A stretch of DNA of 45,746 nt from Pedobacter psychrodurus (GTDB lineage: Bacteria; Bacteroidota; Bacteroidia; Sphingobacteriales; Sphingobacteriaceae), in NCBI RefSeq assembly GCF_004331735.1, contig NZ_SJSO01000033.1, positions 1 to 45,746 of the forward strand, in the 5' to 3' direction. Positions 15,892-24,807 of the stretch are shown here, one piece after another. The first letter of the stretch is position 1; each line of letters opens with the position of its first letter. The notes under the pieces are model-generated. The model did no database searches, was not told the origin of the DNA, and was given only the letters and a program-made list of their open reading frames with translations. The position numbers were made by a program, and so were the translations under genes.

Positions 15892-16842
15892 CTAACTTTT
15901 ACCAAACCTATAATACAAACTCAAACCGCCATAATTTTGTGCTTTAGCCACACTTTTAACTTCTTTAGTTTTAAAAATGATGTTAAAATCTGCTGTAAAT
16001 CTTTTTGAACTATAATTTACACCAAACTGTTGTTCAAAAACAATCGGTTTTACCCCAAAAGTTAATGGACTGTTATCATTAAAAAGACTTCCCTGTATAG
16101 TGGCATCGTAGGCAACAAAGTTTAGTTGTGGTTTTACATAAAAGAAAAATTCAGAGTTGTTTAAGCTTTTTGTTTTCGAATTACCGATCACTGCGTTGTG
16201 ATAAGCAGTGTTGAACAATTGATTTAGTTTACCGGCCCTAAAAAGCACCGATGCACCCAAACCCGAAAAAGTTGTTCCTAAATTGGCATAACCCTGCGCA
16301 CTAATATCCACAATAGGATCTTCAGGTCTAAGAAGCAACTTGCTATAATTTGCGGCAAGGTTTACGGCCAGTTCATTTTTAATCTGGTAATCCCAGCCTG
16401 CAGGCGTATAAAAACCTACTGTTTTATGTAAAAAACGTTGTGCTGTTTGCGCAAGTGAGTTTGGGCCAACTGTTCCCAATTCTACGCTGGTTTTTAAAAC
16501 ACTTTCATTTTTATAGAAAACAGAATATGCTCCTCCAGTATACAGATAACCAGCAAAAGGTCTATCCTGGTCTTCTTTATTCGGAACCTGGCCCCAATAA
16601 GGCGTGTACATTCTCTGTCCGGCAGAAATTTCATAGGTCTTTTTCTCTATTTTATCAGATAGCTTTTCAGTATTAATGGTGTGGCGGAAGTAAATAAATA
16701 ATCCGTTAGTATAATACCGATCGTTTAAAGTAGCCAAATAAGCATCGTTTTCGGTTTTAAAACCGAATTCGTTTTTAAAAGATTGAGCGAAACTGGCTGA
16801 AACAACCAAACAAAAAACTATGGTGAATAAAAATGATCTCAT
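15892..16842 (-). CDS. LpxR-like lipid A 3'-O-deacylase (DUF2219)
   Basis: A 316-residue outer-membrane beta-barrel with a signal peptide (ending SASFAQ). It carries the LpxR signatures: the acidic TENDAYL near the mature N-terminus followed by YYTNGL, the DRPFAGYLY motif, and GTVGPNSLAQTAQRFLH containing the catalytic-type His. The last residues (LSLYYRFGKS) form a terminal beta-strand. LpxR removes the 3'-acyloxyacyl group of lipid A and so remodels the outer leaflet. A hairpin with a T-tract ends immediately before the ATG. It pairs with a downstream L,D-transpeptidase, suggesting a shared envelope function. Confidence 0.85.
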   Translation of the reverse strand: MRSFLFTIVFCLVVSASFAQSFKNEFGFKTENDAYLATLNDRYYTNGLFIYFRHTINTEKLSDKIEKKTYEISAGQRMYTPYWGQVPNKEDQDRPFAGYLYTGGAYSVFYKNESVLKTSVELGTVGPNSLAQTAQRFLHKTVGFYTPAGWDYQIKNELAVNLAANYSKLLLRPEDPIVDISAQGYANLGTTFSGLGASVLFRAGKLNQLFNTAYHNAVIGNSKTKSLNNSEFFFYVKPQLNFVAYDATIQGSLFNDNSPLTFGVKPIVFEQQFGVNYSSKRFTADFNIIFKTKEVKSVAKAQNYGGLSLYYRFGKS

Positions 16843-16870
16843 AAAAAAGCCCAGGCAATTTACCTAGGCT
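16843..16870 (-). terminator. Lon terminator abutting the lpxR-like start codon
   Basis: On the minus strand AGCCTAGG (16870-16863) pairs with CCTGGGCT (16855-16848) with one T-G pair and a 7-base loop, followed by five or more T. The T-tract touches the ATG at 16840-16842. It is 55 bases past the lon stop. It probably ends lon transcription, but read-through would place the hairpin over the next start. Confidence 0.7.
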
Positions 16871-16925
16871 ATAAAAGTATTTATTGTAATTGGATTTTTA
16901 ATTGTTAATCCAAAAGAATTAGCAA

Positions 16926-19397
16926 TTAGTTTACAATCGGAGCAATTTTAACACTTAAATCTAAAGGTTTTTTTACCTTATTCTTAGTTAAGGCCAATTC
17001 AATTACTTCGCTCATTTCGGTTACATAATGGAATTTTAAATCCTTGATGTAACTTTCTTTAATCTCTAAAATATCTTTACGGTTGCTTTTGCAAAGGATA
17101 ATTTCTTTAATATTTGCCCTTTTTGCTGCAAGAATTTTTTCTTTAATCCCACCAACAGGAAGTACTTTTCCGCGTAAGGTAATCTCACCAGTCATGGCTA
17201 AATGCTGCTTTACTTTACGTTGTGTAAATGCCGACGTTAGGGCGGTAAGCATTGTTACCCCAGCAGAAGGTCCGTCTTTTGGTGTAGCACCTGCAGGCAC
17301 GTGAACATGCACATCCCAGTTATCAAATAAAGTGTAATCTATATCAAATTCTGCTGCGTGCGCGCGTAAATAGGCTAGCGCAATAACCGCCGATTCTTTC
17401 ATCACATCGCCAAGGTTACCCGTTAAAGTGAGTTTACCCTTTCCGGGACTTAGGCTCGATTCGATAAATAAAATATCTCCCCCAACACTTGTCCAGGCCA
17501 AACCCGTTACTACTCCAGCCACTTCATTGCCTTCGTATAAATCTTTATCATAAATTGGGGCACCTAAAATACGTTCTACATCTTCGTTGCTTAAATTTGC
17601 ATCGTAGGTTTCTTCCATTGCAATTTTGGTGGCCACACCACGTACTAAAGAACCTATTTTTTTCTCCAAACCCCGCACACCAGATTCTCTGGTATAATCT
17701 TCAATCACTTTTTCGATCAGCGGAGTTTTTAGGTTAATATCCTTAGTTTGTAAACCATGATTTTCTTTCTGTTTAGGCAACAGATATTTTTTAGCAATTT
17801 CTATTTTCTCTTCAATGGTATAGCCATTTACCTCAATAATCTCCATACGATCTAACAACGCAGGTTGTATAGTGCTTAAAGAGTTCGCTGTTGCAATAAA
17901 CAAGATATTAGATAAATCGTAATCCACTTCAACATAGTGATCGTAGAATGCATTGTTCTGCTCAGGATCTAATACTTCAAGTAAGGCTGATGATGGATCG
18001 CCACGGTGGTCTGTTCCTACTTTATCAATCTCATCCAAAACGAAAACGGGATTATCTGCTCCCGCTTTTTTAATAGAAGAGATAATACGGCCTGGCATTG
18101 CACCTATGTAAGTTTTACGGTGACCACGAATTTCTGCTTCATCACGGATACCGCCTAAAGCCATACGTACATACTTACGGCCTAATGCTTTCGCAATAGA
18201 TTTTCCTAAAGATGTTTTACCAACTCCCGGAGGGCCAACCAAACATAAAATCGGCGCTTTCATATTGCGCTTTAATTTTAATACTGCTAAGTATTCTATA
18301 ATGCGCTGCTTAACTTTTTCTAAGCCAAAGTGATCTTTATCTAAGATACGTTGTGCTCTTTTTAGGTCGAAATTATCTTTCGTAAACTCACTCCAGGGTA
18401 AATCCAAAAGGAGTTCTAAATAATTTAACTGAACCGAGTAATCGGGAGCTGCAGGGTTCATTCTGCCCAACTTATCTAACTCCTTATCAAAATGTTCGGC
18501 AACTGCTTTGGTCCATTTTTTCTTTTTAGCCTTTTCTTGTAAAGCATCAAATTCTAGATCGGCAGAGTTGCCTCCCAATTCTTCCTGAATGGTTTTTAGC
18601 TGTTGATTTAAAAAATAATCGCGTTGCTGTTTATCTAAATCGGTACGTACTTTCGATTGGATCTGATTTCTCAGCTCCAGCATCTGCAATTCAATCATTA
18701 AAAGTTCCATTACCTTTTGTGCCCTTTCCTGCAATTTATCCATTTCGAGGATTTTTTGCTTATCGGCCATTTCGGCATTCATGTTTGATGAAATGAAATT
18801 GATCAAAAATGAATTGCTCTCGATGTTTTTAAGTGCAATACTGGCTTCGCTTGGAATATTTGGTGACAGCTGGATAATCTGTGCAGACATTTCGCGGATA
18901 GAAGCGATTAATGTTTTAAACTCTTTATCTGCCTTGTGCTTTTGTTCTTCGAATTTTTTAACAACTGCTTTAATATAAGGTTCGTTCTGCACCTCTTCAA
19001 TTAAGCTGAAACGTTGTTTACCCTGGATAATTACCGTAGTATTTCCATCAGGCATCTGTAACAGCTTAATGATGTTTGCAACAGTACCAACTGTGTTAAG
19101 TTGCTCAAAAGTAGGGTCTTCAATGGAAACATCTTTTTGAGAAACTACCCCAATAATCTTATTTCCTTTATAAGCTTCCTTAATTAATTTAATCGATTTA
19201 TCTCTTCCAACCGTAATAGGAATAACTACTCCTGGAAATAAAACTGTGTTTCGCAAAGGCAATATGGCCAACGTTTCGGGCGTTTCCTCATTGTTCATTT
19301 CCTCTTCGTCTTGTTGAGACATTAAGGGAAAAAATTCGGTATCCTCGTTTATGATTGGCATTGCTGTATGGAAATCAAATATATCTTGTTTACTCAT
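16926..19397 (-). CDS. lon: ATP-dependent protease Lon
   Basis: An 823-residue serine protease/AAA+ ATPase for protein quality control. I use the ATG at 19395-19397 (MSKQDIFDFH), since the longer version begins with TTG; motif numbers below count from this ATG. The LON substrate-binding domain is about 40-240, the Walker A GPPGVGKTS at 388-396, Walker B VFVLDEID at about 451-458, and the protease domain is about 615-800. The catalytic dyad is Ser711 in PKDGPSAG and Lys754 in GGIKEK. The acidic N-terminal extension before LAILPLRNTVLFPG is typical of Bacteroidota. Monocistronic by layout. Confidence 0.97.
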   Translation of the reverse strand: MSKQDIFDFHTAMPIINEDTEFFPLMSQQDEEEMNNEETPETLAILPLRNTVLFPGVVIPITVGRDKSIKLIKEAYKGNKIIGVVSQKDVSIEDPTFEQLNTVGTVANIIKLLQMPDGNTTVIIQGKQRFSLIEEVQNEPYIKAVVKKFEEQKHKADKEFKTLIASIREMSAQIIQLSPNIPSEASIALKNIESNSFLINFISSNMNAEMADKQKILEMDKLQERAQKVMELLMIELQMLELRNQIQSKVRTDLDKQQRDYFLNQQLKTIQEELGGNSADLEFDALQEKAKKKKWTKAVAEHFDKELDKLGRMNPAAPDYSVQLNYLELLLDLPWSEFTKDNFDLKRAQRILDKDHFGLEKVKQRIIEYLAVLKLKRNMKAPILCLVGPPGVGKTSLGKSIAKALGRKYVRMALGGIRDEAEIRGHRKTYIGAMPGRIISSIKKAGADNPVFVLDEIDKVGTDHRGDPSSALLEVLDPEQNNAFYDHYVEVDYDLSNILFIATANSLSTIQPALLDRMEIIEVNGYTIEEKIEIAKKYLLPKQKENHGLQTKDINLKTPLIEKVIEDYTRESGVRGLEKKIGSLVRGVATKIAMEETYDANLSNEDVERILGAPIYDKDLYEGNEVAGVVTGLAWTSVGGDILFIESSLSPGKGKLTLTGNLGDVMKESAVIALAYLRAHAAEFDIDYTLFDNWDVHVHVPAGATPKDGPSAGVTMLTALTSAFTQRKVKQHLAMTGEITLRGKVLPVGGIKEKILAAKRANIKEIILCKSNRKDILEIKESYIKDLKFHYVTEMSEVIELALTKNKVKKPLDLSVKIAPIVN

Positions 19398-19713
19398 TAT
19401 CACATTTTCCGCTAACGACAAACTGGCAGTTTAATCGTATTCACTTTGTTTAATTTTGGTGTTAACTTAATAAATTCAACTCTTGTGCCAAAGTGAAAAT
19501 AATATTAATCTTATGTTAAAAAGGCAGAGTAATATAAATATTTTCGCCAATATCATATAAAGCATATTTTAGCGTTTAAGCTAATGTTTAGAACATTTGG
19601 TTTTGAATGAAAGAAAATTAAAAACTTTTAAATTATCAGAATAGGATTATATTGCAAAAAATTTCTCCTATAAATTTGGTTAGGCGTTAATTTGTTAAAC
19701 TTATTACTCATAC
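19398..19713. other. Divergent promoter gap lon / TPR gene
   Basis: AT-rich 316-base gap between divergent genes. It holds a candidate promoter for the TPR gene (TTG at 19652-19654, TAAATTTG at 19671-19678). I see no HAIR or CIRCE-type heat-shock operator for lon and no clear -7 box for it. Confidence 0.5.
19671..19678 (+). promoter_or_regulatory. -7 box TAAATTTG for the TPR gene
   Basis: Perfect TAnnTTTG, 35 bases before the ATG at 19714. A TTG 16 bases upstream is a possible but closely spaced -33 element. Confidence 0.55.
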
Positions 19714-20334
19714 ATGAACTATTTTAAAAAGGCGATTTTAGGATTAATTATTTTTACATCAACTAGTAGTTTCGCGCAAAGCAATTATGAAAGAAGCATG
19801 CAAGCTATGATGAAAGGTGATTATAAAACTGCCGCTATACAATTAGAAAAAGCTGATACTAAAACGCCTGATAATGCAAATGTGCTCCAGATGCTGGGAT
19901 ATTCTTATTTCCAAAATCGCGAATACGAGAAATGTATTGCAATTTACAGCCGATTATTAAACATCAAACCTACTGAGGTTTCTGCTTATTATTATCGCGG
20001 TATAGCAAGGTTAAAAATCGCTAACGATCCTAAAGAATCGTTAAATACCATGCGCGAGAACTTTTATTTGGCATCTCTCAAAGATTTTACAAAAGCCATT
20101 GAAATTAGTGGAGATGAAGATGCCCAGATGTTTCAGAACCGTGGCTTAGCTTACAAAGATTATGCAATTTTCAAATCTTTTAAAGCGAAGAAAAAAGAAG
20201 ATAAAGTGGCTTGTGTAGCTTTGTTTAATAACTCTATCGCTGATTTTCAGAAGGTATTAACCTTGCAGCCATTAAGAAAAGATATTATCGATTGGGTAAC
20301 CTACGATAAAGCGCAGATTGCGAGCCTAAAATAA
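19714..20334 (+). CDS. Exported TPR-repeat protein
   Basis: A 206-residue protein with a signal peptide (residues 1-22, ending TSSFAQ) and tandem tetratricopeptide repeats over about 23-200, seen in AIQLEKADTKTPDNANVLQM, YFQNREYEKCIAIYSRLLNI and KDFTKAIEISGDEDAQ. TPR solenoids bind protein partners; the partner here is not indicated. Monocistronic, ending at a shared bidirectional terminator with the converging lipoprotein gene. Confidence 0.85.
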   Translation: MNYFKKAILGLIIFTSTSSFAQSNYERSMQAMMKGDYKTAAIQLEKADTKTPDNANVLQMLGYSYFQNREYEKCIAIYSRLLNIKPTEVSAYYYRGIARLKIANDPKESLNTMRENFYLASLKDFTKAIEISGDEDAQMFQNRGLAYKDYAIFKSFKAKKKEDKVACVALFNNSIADFQKVLTLQPLRKDIIDWVTYDKAQIASLK

Positions 20335-20351
20335 AATACAGCCTTTAAAGA

Positions 20352-20389
20352 AAAATGGGACTTGAATATTTTCGAGTCCCATTTTTTTT
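20352..20389. terminator. Bidirectional terminator
   Basis: Perfect 11-bp arms AAAATGGGACT (20352-20362) and AGTCCCATTTT (20375-20385) around a 12-base loop. A T run follows on the + strand (to 20389) and an A run precedes it, so it serves both the TPR gene and the converging gpmI/lipoprotein unit, whose stop codon it touches. Confidence 0.85.
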
Positions 20390-20918
20390 ATTTCAGCCTT
20401 CCAATAACTGAATATTTCTTTTCCTTTAGCAATCTAATTTTCTGTTGTTTTTTGATCGCATATAGGCTATCTGGGCAGTAGATTAAGGTATCTTGAGATT
20501 GGTATAAGATATTTTTGTTATCAATAATGATCTCTATTTTACCTGCTTTCTGGCCGTTCCAGGTTATAGAAACCTTCTTAATAGAGATTTTTTTATTATC
20601 AGAAGTATAAATATCTACTCCATCTTGTTCTTTTGCTTTAAAACTCCCTTTCCAAGATGTTTTATTGATATCAGCATTAACGAAAATGGCTAATTCTTTT
20701 GTCCAGTTAGCAATTTTAGCTATTTTGTTTTCGGCGGCCCCATTTACACTAACGGTTTTATTTACAATAGGGTTTAGCCTTTTTAAACGTGAAATTTCTT
20801 TTCCAAAATATCCTTTTATATCAAAATACAGTAAATCAGTATTTGCTTCAGCTTCTTTTCGCTGATTGCAGGAAAATAATGCCAAAGCAAATACCAGGAT
20901 ATAAAGTTTTTTAATCAT
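20388..20918 (-). CDS. Lipoprotein of unknown function, coupled to gpmI
   Basis: A 176-residue lipoprotein: the signal segment ends in the lipobox LFSC with Cys17. The remainder is predicted globular and basic, with no family I recognise. Its ATG overlaps the gpmI stop codon by one base (TAATG), so it is translationally coupled to phosphoglycerate mutase. Nothing in the sequence links it to glycolysis; the coupling may only be positional. Its stop codon lies at the base of the bidirectional terminator. Confidence 0.75.
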   Translation of the reverse strand: MIKKLYILVFALALFSCNQRKEAEANTDLLYFDIKGYFGKEISRLKRLNPIVNKTVSVNGAAENKIAKIANWTKELAIFVNADINKTSWKGSFKAKEQDGVDIYTSDNKKISIKKVSITWNGQKAGKIEIIIDNKNILYQSQDTLIYCPDSLYAIKKQQKIRLLKEKKYSVIGRLK

Positions 20919-22441
20919 TATACTAAAACATTTCCTGTCATTTCTTCTGGAATAGCCACACCTAGTATTTTTAAAACAGTAGGGGCAATGTCACCTAATT
21001 TGCCATTTGCAATGGTTTTATAATCCTTATCGATTAAAATACAAGGAACCAGATTGGTTGTATGCGCAGTATTGGCAGATCCATCACCGTTTACCATAAA
21101 TTCGGAATTTCCATGATCGGCCAAAAGAATAAACGAATAACCATGTTCCAAACCTTTGTTTACCACAGTTTCTGCACATTTATCTGCAGTTTCAACTGCT
21201 TTTACCACAGCCTCAAAAACTCCTGTGTGGCCAACCATATCTGGATTGGCAAAGTTTAAGCAAATAAAATCGGCCCATCCTGTTTCCATTTCTTTGGTAA
21301 TGGCATCGGTAATTCCTGCGGCACTCATTTCTGGTTGAAGATCGTACGTAGCTACTTTCGGTGAAGGAATTAAAAGTCGTTTTTCGTTTTGAAATTCAGC
21401 CTCCCTTCCGCCAGAGAAGAAGAAGGTTACGTGAGGGTATTTTTCGGTCTCAGCAATGCGGATCTGGTTTTTATTATTATTGGCCAATACCTCACCAATG
21501 GTTTGGGTTAAATCATCTTTGGTGAAAATTACATTTACTTTTTCAAAGCTCTCATCGTAAGTAGTCATGGTAACATAATACAAGGGCAGTTTATGCATCT
21601 GCTGCTCTGGGAAATCTTTTTGCGTTAATGCAGCTGTGATTTCACGACCTCTATCCGTACGGAAATTAAAACAGATCACCACATCATCGTTTTGAATGGT
21701 TGCAACTGGAGCACCATTTGGCTGTGTTAATACAATTGGCTTTAAAAATTCGTCGGTAACACCATCAGCATACGATTTTTTAATCGCTGCCAAAGCATCC
21801 TGGGTTTTTTCGCCAATACCATTTACCATTACATCATAAGCTTGTTTAACGCGCTCCCAACGGTTATCGCGGTCCATTGCATAATAACGGCCAATCATAG
21901 TAGCCAATTTAGCATTGGTATTTTGGATATGGTTTTCCAGATCAGTAATAAAGCCCAAGCCAGAATTTGGATCAGTATCGCGACCATCTAAAAAAGCATG
22001 AACAAACGTATTTGGAACGTTAGCTTCGTTGGAGGCATCGCATAAAGCTTTTAAATGTTCGATATGGGCATGCACACCACCGTTTGAAACCAGACCGATG
22101 AAGTGAACCGCTTTGTTATGCTGTTTAGCATAATCGAATGCACTTACCAAAACCGGGTTGCTGTGCAATTCTCTATCGGTAATTGATTTGTTAATTCGTC
22201 CAAGCTCTTGGTAAACTACCCGACCTGCACCTAAGTTCATGTGCCCAACTTCTGAGTTTCCCATCTGCCCGGCTGGTAAGCCTACTGCTTCACCTGATGC
22301 TTCAAGTTTAGAATTTGGGTATTTCTGTAGTAAAGAATCGAAAAAAGGAGTGTTGGCGGCATATGCAGCATCAGAATTATCTTGTTTTCCGTAGCCCCAA
22401 CCATCTAAAATTATAAGTGCGAGTTTTTTATCGTTTACCAT
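20918..22441 (-). CDS. gpmI: 2,3-bisphosphoglycerate-independent phosphoglycerate mutase
   Basis: A 507-residue Mn-dependent mutase interconverting 3- and 2-phosphoglycerate in glycolysis and gluconeogenesis. Metal ligand Asp13 is in LIILDGWGYG, the phosphoserine nucleophile Ser63 in GQMGNSEVGHMNLGAGR, and other metal-site motifs are HAFLDGRDTDP, FANPDMVGHTG and LLADHGNSE. Length is normal. It is preceded by a full promoter with both boxes and followed with one-base overlap by a lipoprotein gene. Confidence 0.97.
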   Translation of the reverse strand: MVNDKKLALIILDGWGYGKQDNSDAAYAANTPFFDSLLQKYPNSKLEASGEAVGLPAGQMGNSEVGHMNLGAGRVVYQELGRINKSITDRELHSNPVLVSAFDYAKQHNKAVHFIGLVSNGGVHAHIEHLKALCDASNEANVPNTFVHAFLDGRDTDPNSGLGFITDLENHIQNTNAKLATMIGRYYAMDRDNRWERVKQAYDVMVNGIGEKTQDALAAIKKSYADGVTDEFLKPIVLTQPNGAPVATIQNDDVVICFNFRTDRGREITAALTQKDFPEQQMHKLPLYYVTMTTYDESFEKVNVIFTKDDLTQTIGEVLANNNKNQIRIAETEKYPHVTFFFSGGREAEFQNEKRLLIPSPKVATYDLQPEMSAAGITDAITKEMETGWADFICLNFANPDMVGHTGVFEAVVKAVETADKCAETVVNKGLEHGYSFILLADHGNSEFMVNGDGSANTAHTTNLVPCILIDKDYKTIANGKLGDIAPTVLKILGVAIPEEMTGNVLV

Positions 22442-22516
22442 TTTTATTGTAAAATTTTATTGATCCAAACTAAAACATTTTCATGTATAACATGTTTTAG
22501 TGTTTTGTTTATATCG

Positions 22517-22546
22517 CAAATATAACTTTATTGAGGCTTATACAAA
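22517..22546 (-). promoter_or_regulatory. Promoter of gpmI, TTTG-N18-TATATTTG
   Basis: On the minus strand a -33 TTTG (complement of 22543-22546) and a -7 TATATTTG (22524-22517) are separated by 18 bases. A leader of about 70 bases follows and contains a small palindrome CATGTATAACATG. One of the cleanest Bacteroidota promoters in the window. Confidence 0.75.
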
Positions 22547-22615
22547 CGAAGAAATCCTTTTTTTGATACGCTAATGGCATAATTTTAGCTATAGGGTTCT
22601 GTATAAAATACAGAA

Positions 22616-23014
22616 ATGATCCGGAGCTTATTTTTACTCATTATTAGTTTGTCGTCATTATATCACCCTACAGCTCTTCAGGCAGATATTATTGATGATT
22701 TATCCTCGTATTTTAAGGCTGGCAACTCAAAAGAAATAGCTAAAAGTTTCGCCTCAACTATCGAACTTATTATTGTTGATGAAGAAGATGTATACTCAAA
22801 AGCACAGGGTGAACAGATTTTAAGAGATTTTTTTGTAAAACATCCTCCAGTAAAAACTAGTATTTTTCATAAAATTAATACAAATCCAAATTATCGTTTT
22901 GGTGTAATTATTTTAGGTACCGCCAAAGAAACCTTCAGGGTTTCTATCACCATGAAAAAATTCAATACCAGCTTTTCTATTACCGAATTAAGGATTGAGC
23001 CTGCAAAGGATTAA
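22616..23014 (+). CDS. Exported DUF4783 family protein
   Basis: A 132-residue protein with a signal peptide (about 1-23, ending ALQA) and a single compact alpha/beta domain with the DUF4783 pattern DLSSYFKAGNSKEIAKSFA and YSKAQGEQILRDFFVKHPP, resembling NTF2-like folds. Widespread in Bacteroidota and, to my knowledge, without an assigned function. It is upstream of nadC on the same strand with a 156-base gap that holds a separate nadC promoter, so the two are probably independently transcribed. Confidence 0.8.
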   Translation: MIRSLFLLIISLSSLYHPTALQADIIDDLSSYFKAGNSKEIAKSFASTIELIIVDEEDVYSKAQGEQILRDFFVKHPPVKTSIFHKINTNPNYRFGVIILGTAKETFRVSITMKKFNTSFSITELRIEPAKD

Positions 23015-23122
23015 GGTAAATAAAAATCAGCTTGGGGAAAAGCGAAAGCAGATTTTCGATGTTTCTAACCGCATGCCAAATTAAATCGCTGATTTAACAA
23101 ATCACTTTAACCCGTCAGTAAA

Positions 23123-23152
23123 TTGTCTGCTAACAAATAATTCTTATTTTTG
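23123..23152 (+). promoter_or_regulatory. Promoter of nadC, TTG-N19-TATTTTTG
   Basis: A -33 TTG at 23123-23125 and a perfect TAnnTTTG at 23145-23152 with 19 bases between. The -7 box overlaps the TTG codon at 23150, so translation cannot start there; it must start downstream at the TTG at 23171. Confidence 0.75.
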
Positions 23153-23170
23153 CGGCATAAAATCTACATT

Positions 23171-24013
23171 TTGGATATTCAACTTATACATCAATTCATA
23201 AAAAATGCCCTTACCGAAGATGTTGGCGATGGCGATCATACCTCACTTTCAACGATTCCTTCTGGAACACAGGGGAAAGCAAAGTTAATTATCAAAGAAG
23301 ATGGTGTTTTAGCCGGGATTGAACTGGCTCTTGAAATTTTTAAGGAGGTTGATGCCGAACTGAAAGTTGATGTTTTGTTGCAGGATGGTGCCGAAGTAAA
23401 GGTTGGCGATATTGCATTAACCGTTTCAGGTAGCACACATTCCATTTTAATTGCAGAACGTTTGGTTTTAAACTGTATGCAGCGCATGAGTGGCATTGCT
23501 ACTAAAACCCATCGTATTGTTTCTTTATTGAAAACAACTAAAACCAAGATTTTAGATACCCGCAAAACTACCCCTGGTTTACGTTATTTAGAAAAGTGGG
23601 CAGTAAGGATTGGTCGGGGCGTAAATCACCGGATTGGATTGTATGATATGATCTTGATTAAAGACAATCATGTAGATTATGCAGGAGGGATTTCAAATGC
23701 CATTACAGCCGCTAAAAAATACTTGATTGATCAAAATAAATCACTTCAGATCGAAATCGAGGTCCGGAATTTGGAAGAGTTATCTCAAGTTTTGGCTATT
23801 GGCGGTGTAGACCGTATTATGCTTGATAATTTTAGTTTCGAAAACTTAAGGGCAGCGGTTAAATTAATCGACGGTAAATTTATCACAGAGGCTTCTGGAG
23901 GAATTACAGAGGAAAATGTTGCAGAATATGCAGCTTGTGGAGTAGATTTTATTTCGATGGGGGCACTTACACACTCAGTGAAAAGCCTGGATATGAGTTT
24001 AAAAGCATACTAA
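23171..24013 (+). CDS. nadC: Nicotinate-nucleotide pyrophosphorylase (quinolinate phosphoribosyltransferase)
   Basis: A 280-residue enzyme converting quinolinate and PRPP to nicotinate mononucleotide in de novo NAD synthesis. No ATG exists near the N-terminus; I choose the TTG at 23171 (LDIQLIHQFIKNALTEDVGD) because the earlier TTG is inside the promoter. Signatures are the N-terminal LTEDVGDGDHT, LNCMQRMSGIAT, the ILDTRKTTPGLRYLEKWAV active-site region, and IEIEVRNLEEL. No nadA or nadB nearby. plsY follows 49 bases later. Confidence 0.95.
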   Translation: MDIQLIHQFIKNALTEDVGDGDHTSLSTIPSGTQGKAKLIIKEDGVLAGIELALEIFKEVDAELKVDVLLQDGAEVKVGDIALTVSGSTHSILIAERLVLNCMQRMSGIATKTHRIVSLLKTTKTKILDTRKTTPGLRYLEKWAVRIGRGVNHRIGLYDMILIKDNHVDYAGGISNAITAAKKYLIDQNKSLQIEIEVRNLEELSQVLAIGGVDRIMLDNFSFENLRAAVKLIDGKFITEASGGITEENVAEYAACGVDFISMGALTHSVKSLDMSLKAY

Positions 24014-24062
24014 AGTGATTTGCTATAAAATTAAAAGCTTATTTTTTGTATCATTGTAGGCT

Positions 24063-24710
24063 ATGGTTACGGTTTATTCTCTCAGCGCGTTATTAATTGC
24101 CTACCTTTTTGGATCTATACCAACAGCTGTATGGCTTGGTCAGGCCTTTTATGGTGTTGATGTAAGGGAGTACGGAAGTGGTAACGCTGGTGCAACCAAT
24201 ACCTTCAGGGTGCTGGGTAAAAAAGCCGGAATTGCAGTAATGATCATCGATATTGCTAAAGGTTATACGGCAACCAATCTAGCCTATTTGATCGGCATGT
24301 CGGTAACCGGGCCACAAAATTCAGTTGTTTTTGTTAATTATCAACTTGCACTCGGTGTAACTGCAGTAATGGGACATTTATTTCCTGTTTTTGCCGGTTT
24401 TAGAGGTGGAAAAGGCGTTGCCACACTTTTTGGAATGATTTTGGCAGTTAACTTCGAAGCATCTATGCTTTGTGTTCTGGTTTTTGTGGTGGTATTATTG
24501 TTAACTAAATATGTTTCATTAAGTTCCATTTGTGCGGGATTTACTTTTCCGCTAAGTGTGGTCTTCTTGTTTCAGGTTTCCATTAAATCTGAAGTGCTTT
24601 ATGGCATGGTGGTTTGTATTTTGATTTTAGTTACACATCAAAAGAATCTCGAAAGATTGCTGAAAGGCAAAGAATCTAAAGTGTATTTGTTTAGGAAGAA
24701 AACTAATTAA
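24063..24710 (+). CDS. plsY: Glycerol-3-phosphate acyltransferase PlsY
   Basis: A 215-residue integral membrane enzyme that acylates glycerol-3-phosphate from acyl-phosphate, the first step of phospholipid synthesis in most bacteria. Hydrophobic helices cover most of the length. The three conserved loops are visible: GSIPTAVWLG, GSGNAGATNTFRVLGKKAG and the GHLFPVFAGFRGGKGVAT motif. Probably co-transcribed with nadC (49-base gap), though the functional link is only general metabolism. Confidence 0.95.
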   Translation: MVTVYSLSALLIAYLFGSIPTAVWLGQAFYGVDVREYGSGNAGATNTFRVLGKKAGIAVMIIDIAKGYTATNLAYLIGMSVTGPQNSVVFVNYQLALGVTAVMGHLFPVFAGFRGGKGVATLFGMILAVNFEASMLCVLVFVVVLLLTKYVSLSSICAGFTFPLSVVFLFQVSIKSEVLYGMVVCILILVTHQKNLERLLKGKESKVYLFRKKTN

Positions 24711-24807
24711 TTTAACAAAACACATTTCATTAAAACTTATTTGTAGGCTTGCTGTTTAATCTTCGACCTTGCTTATCACTATTTACTAAACATTTAAAAT
24801 CGCATTT

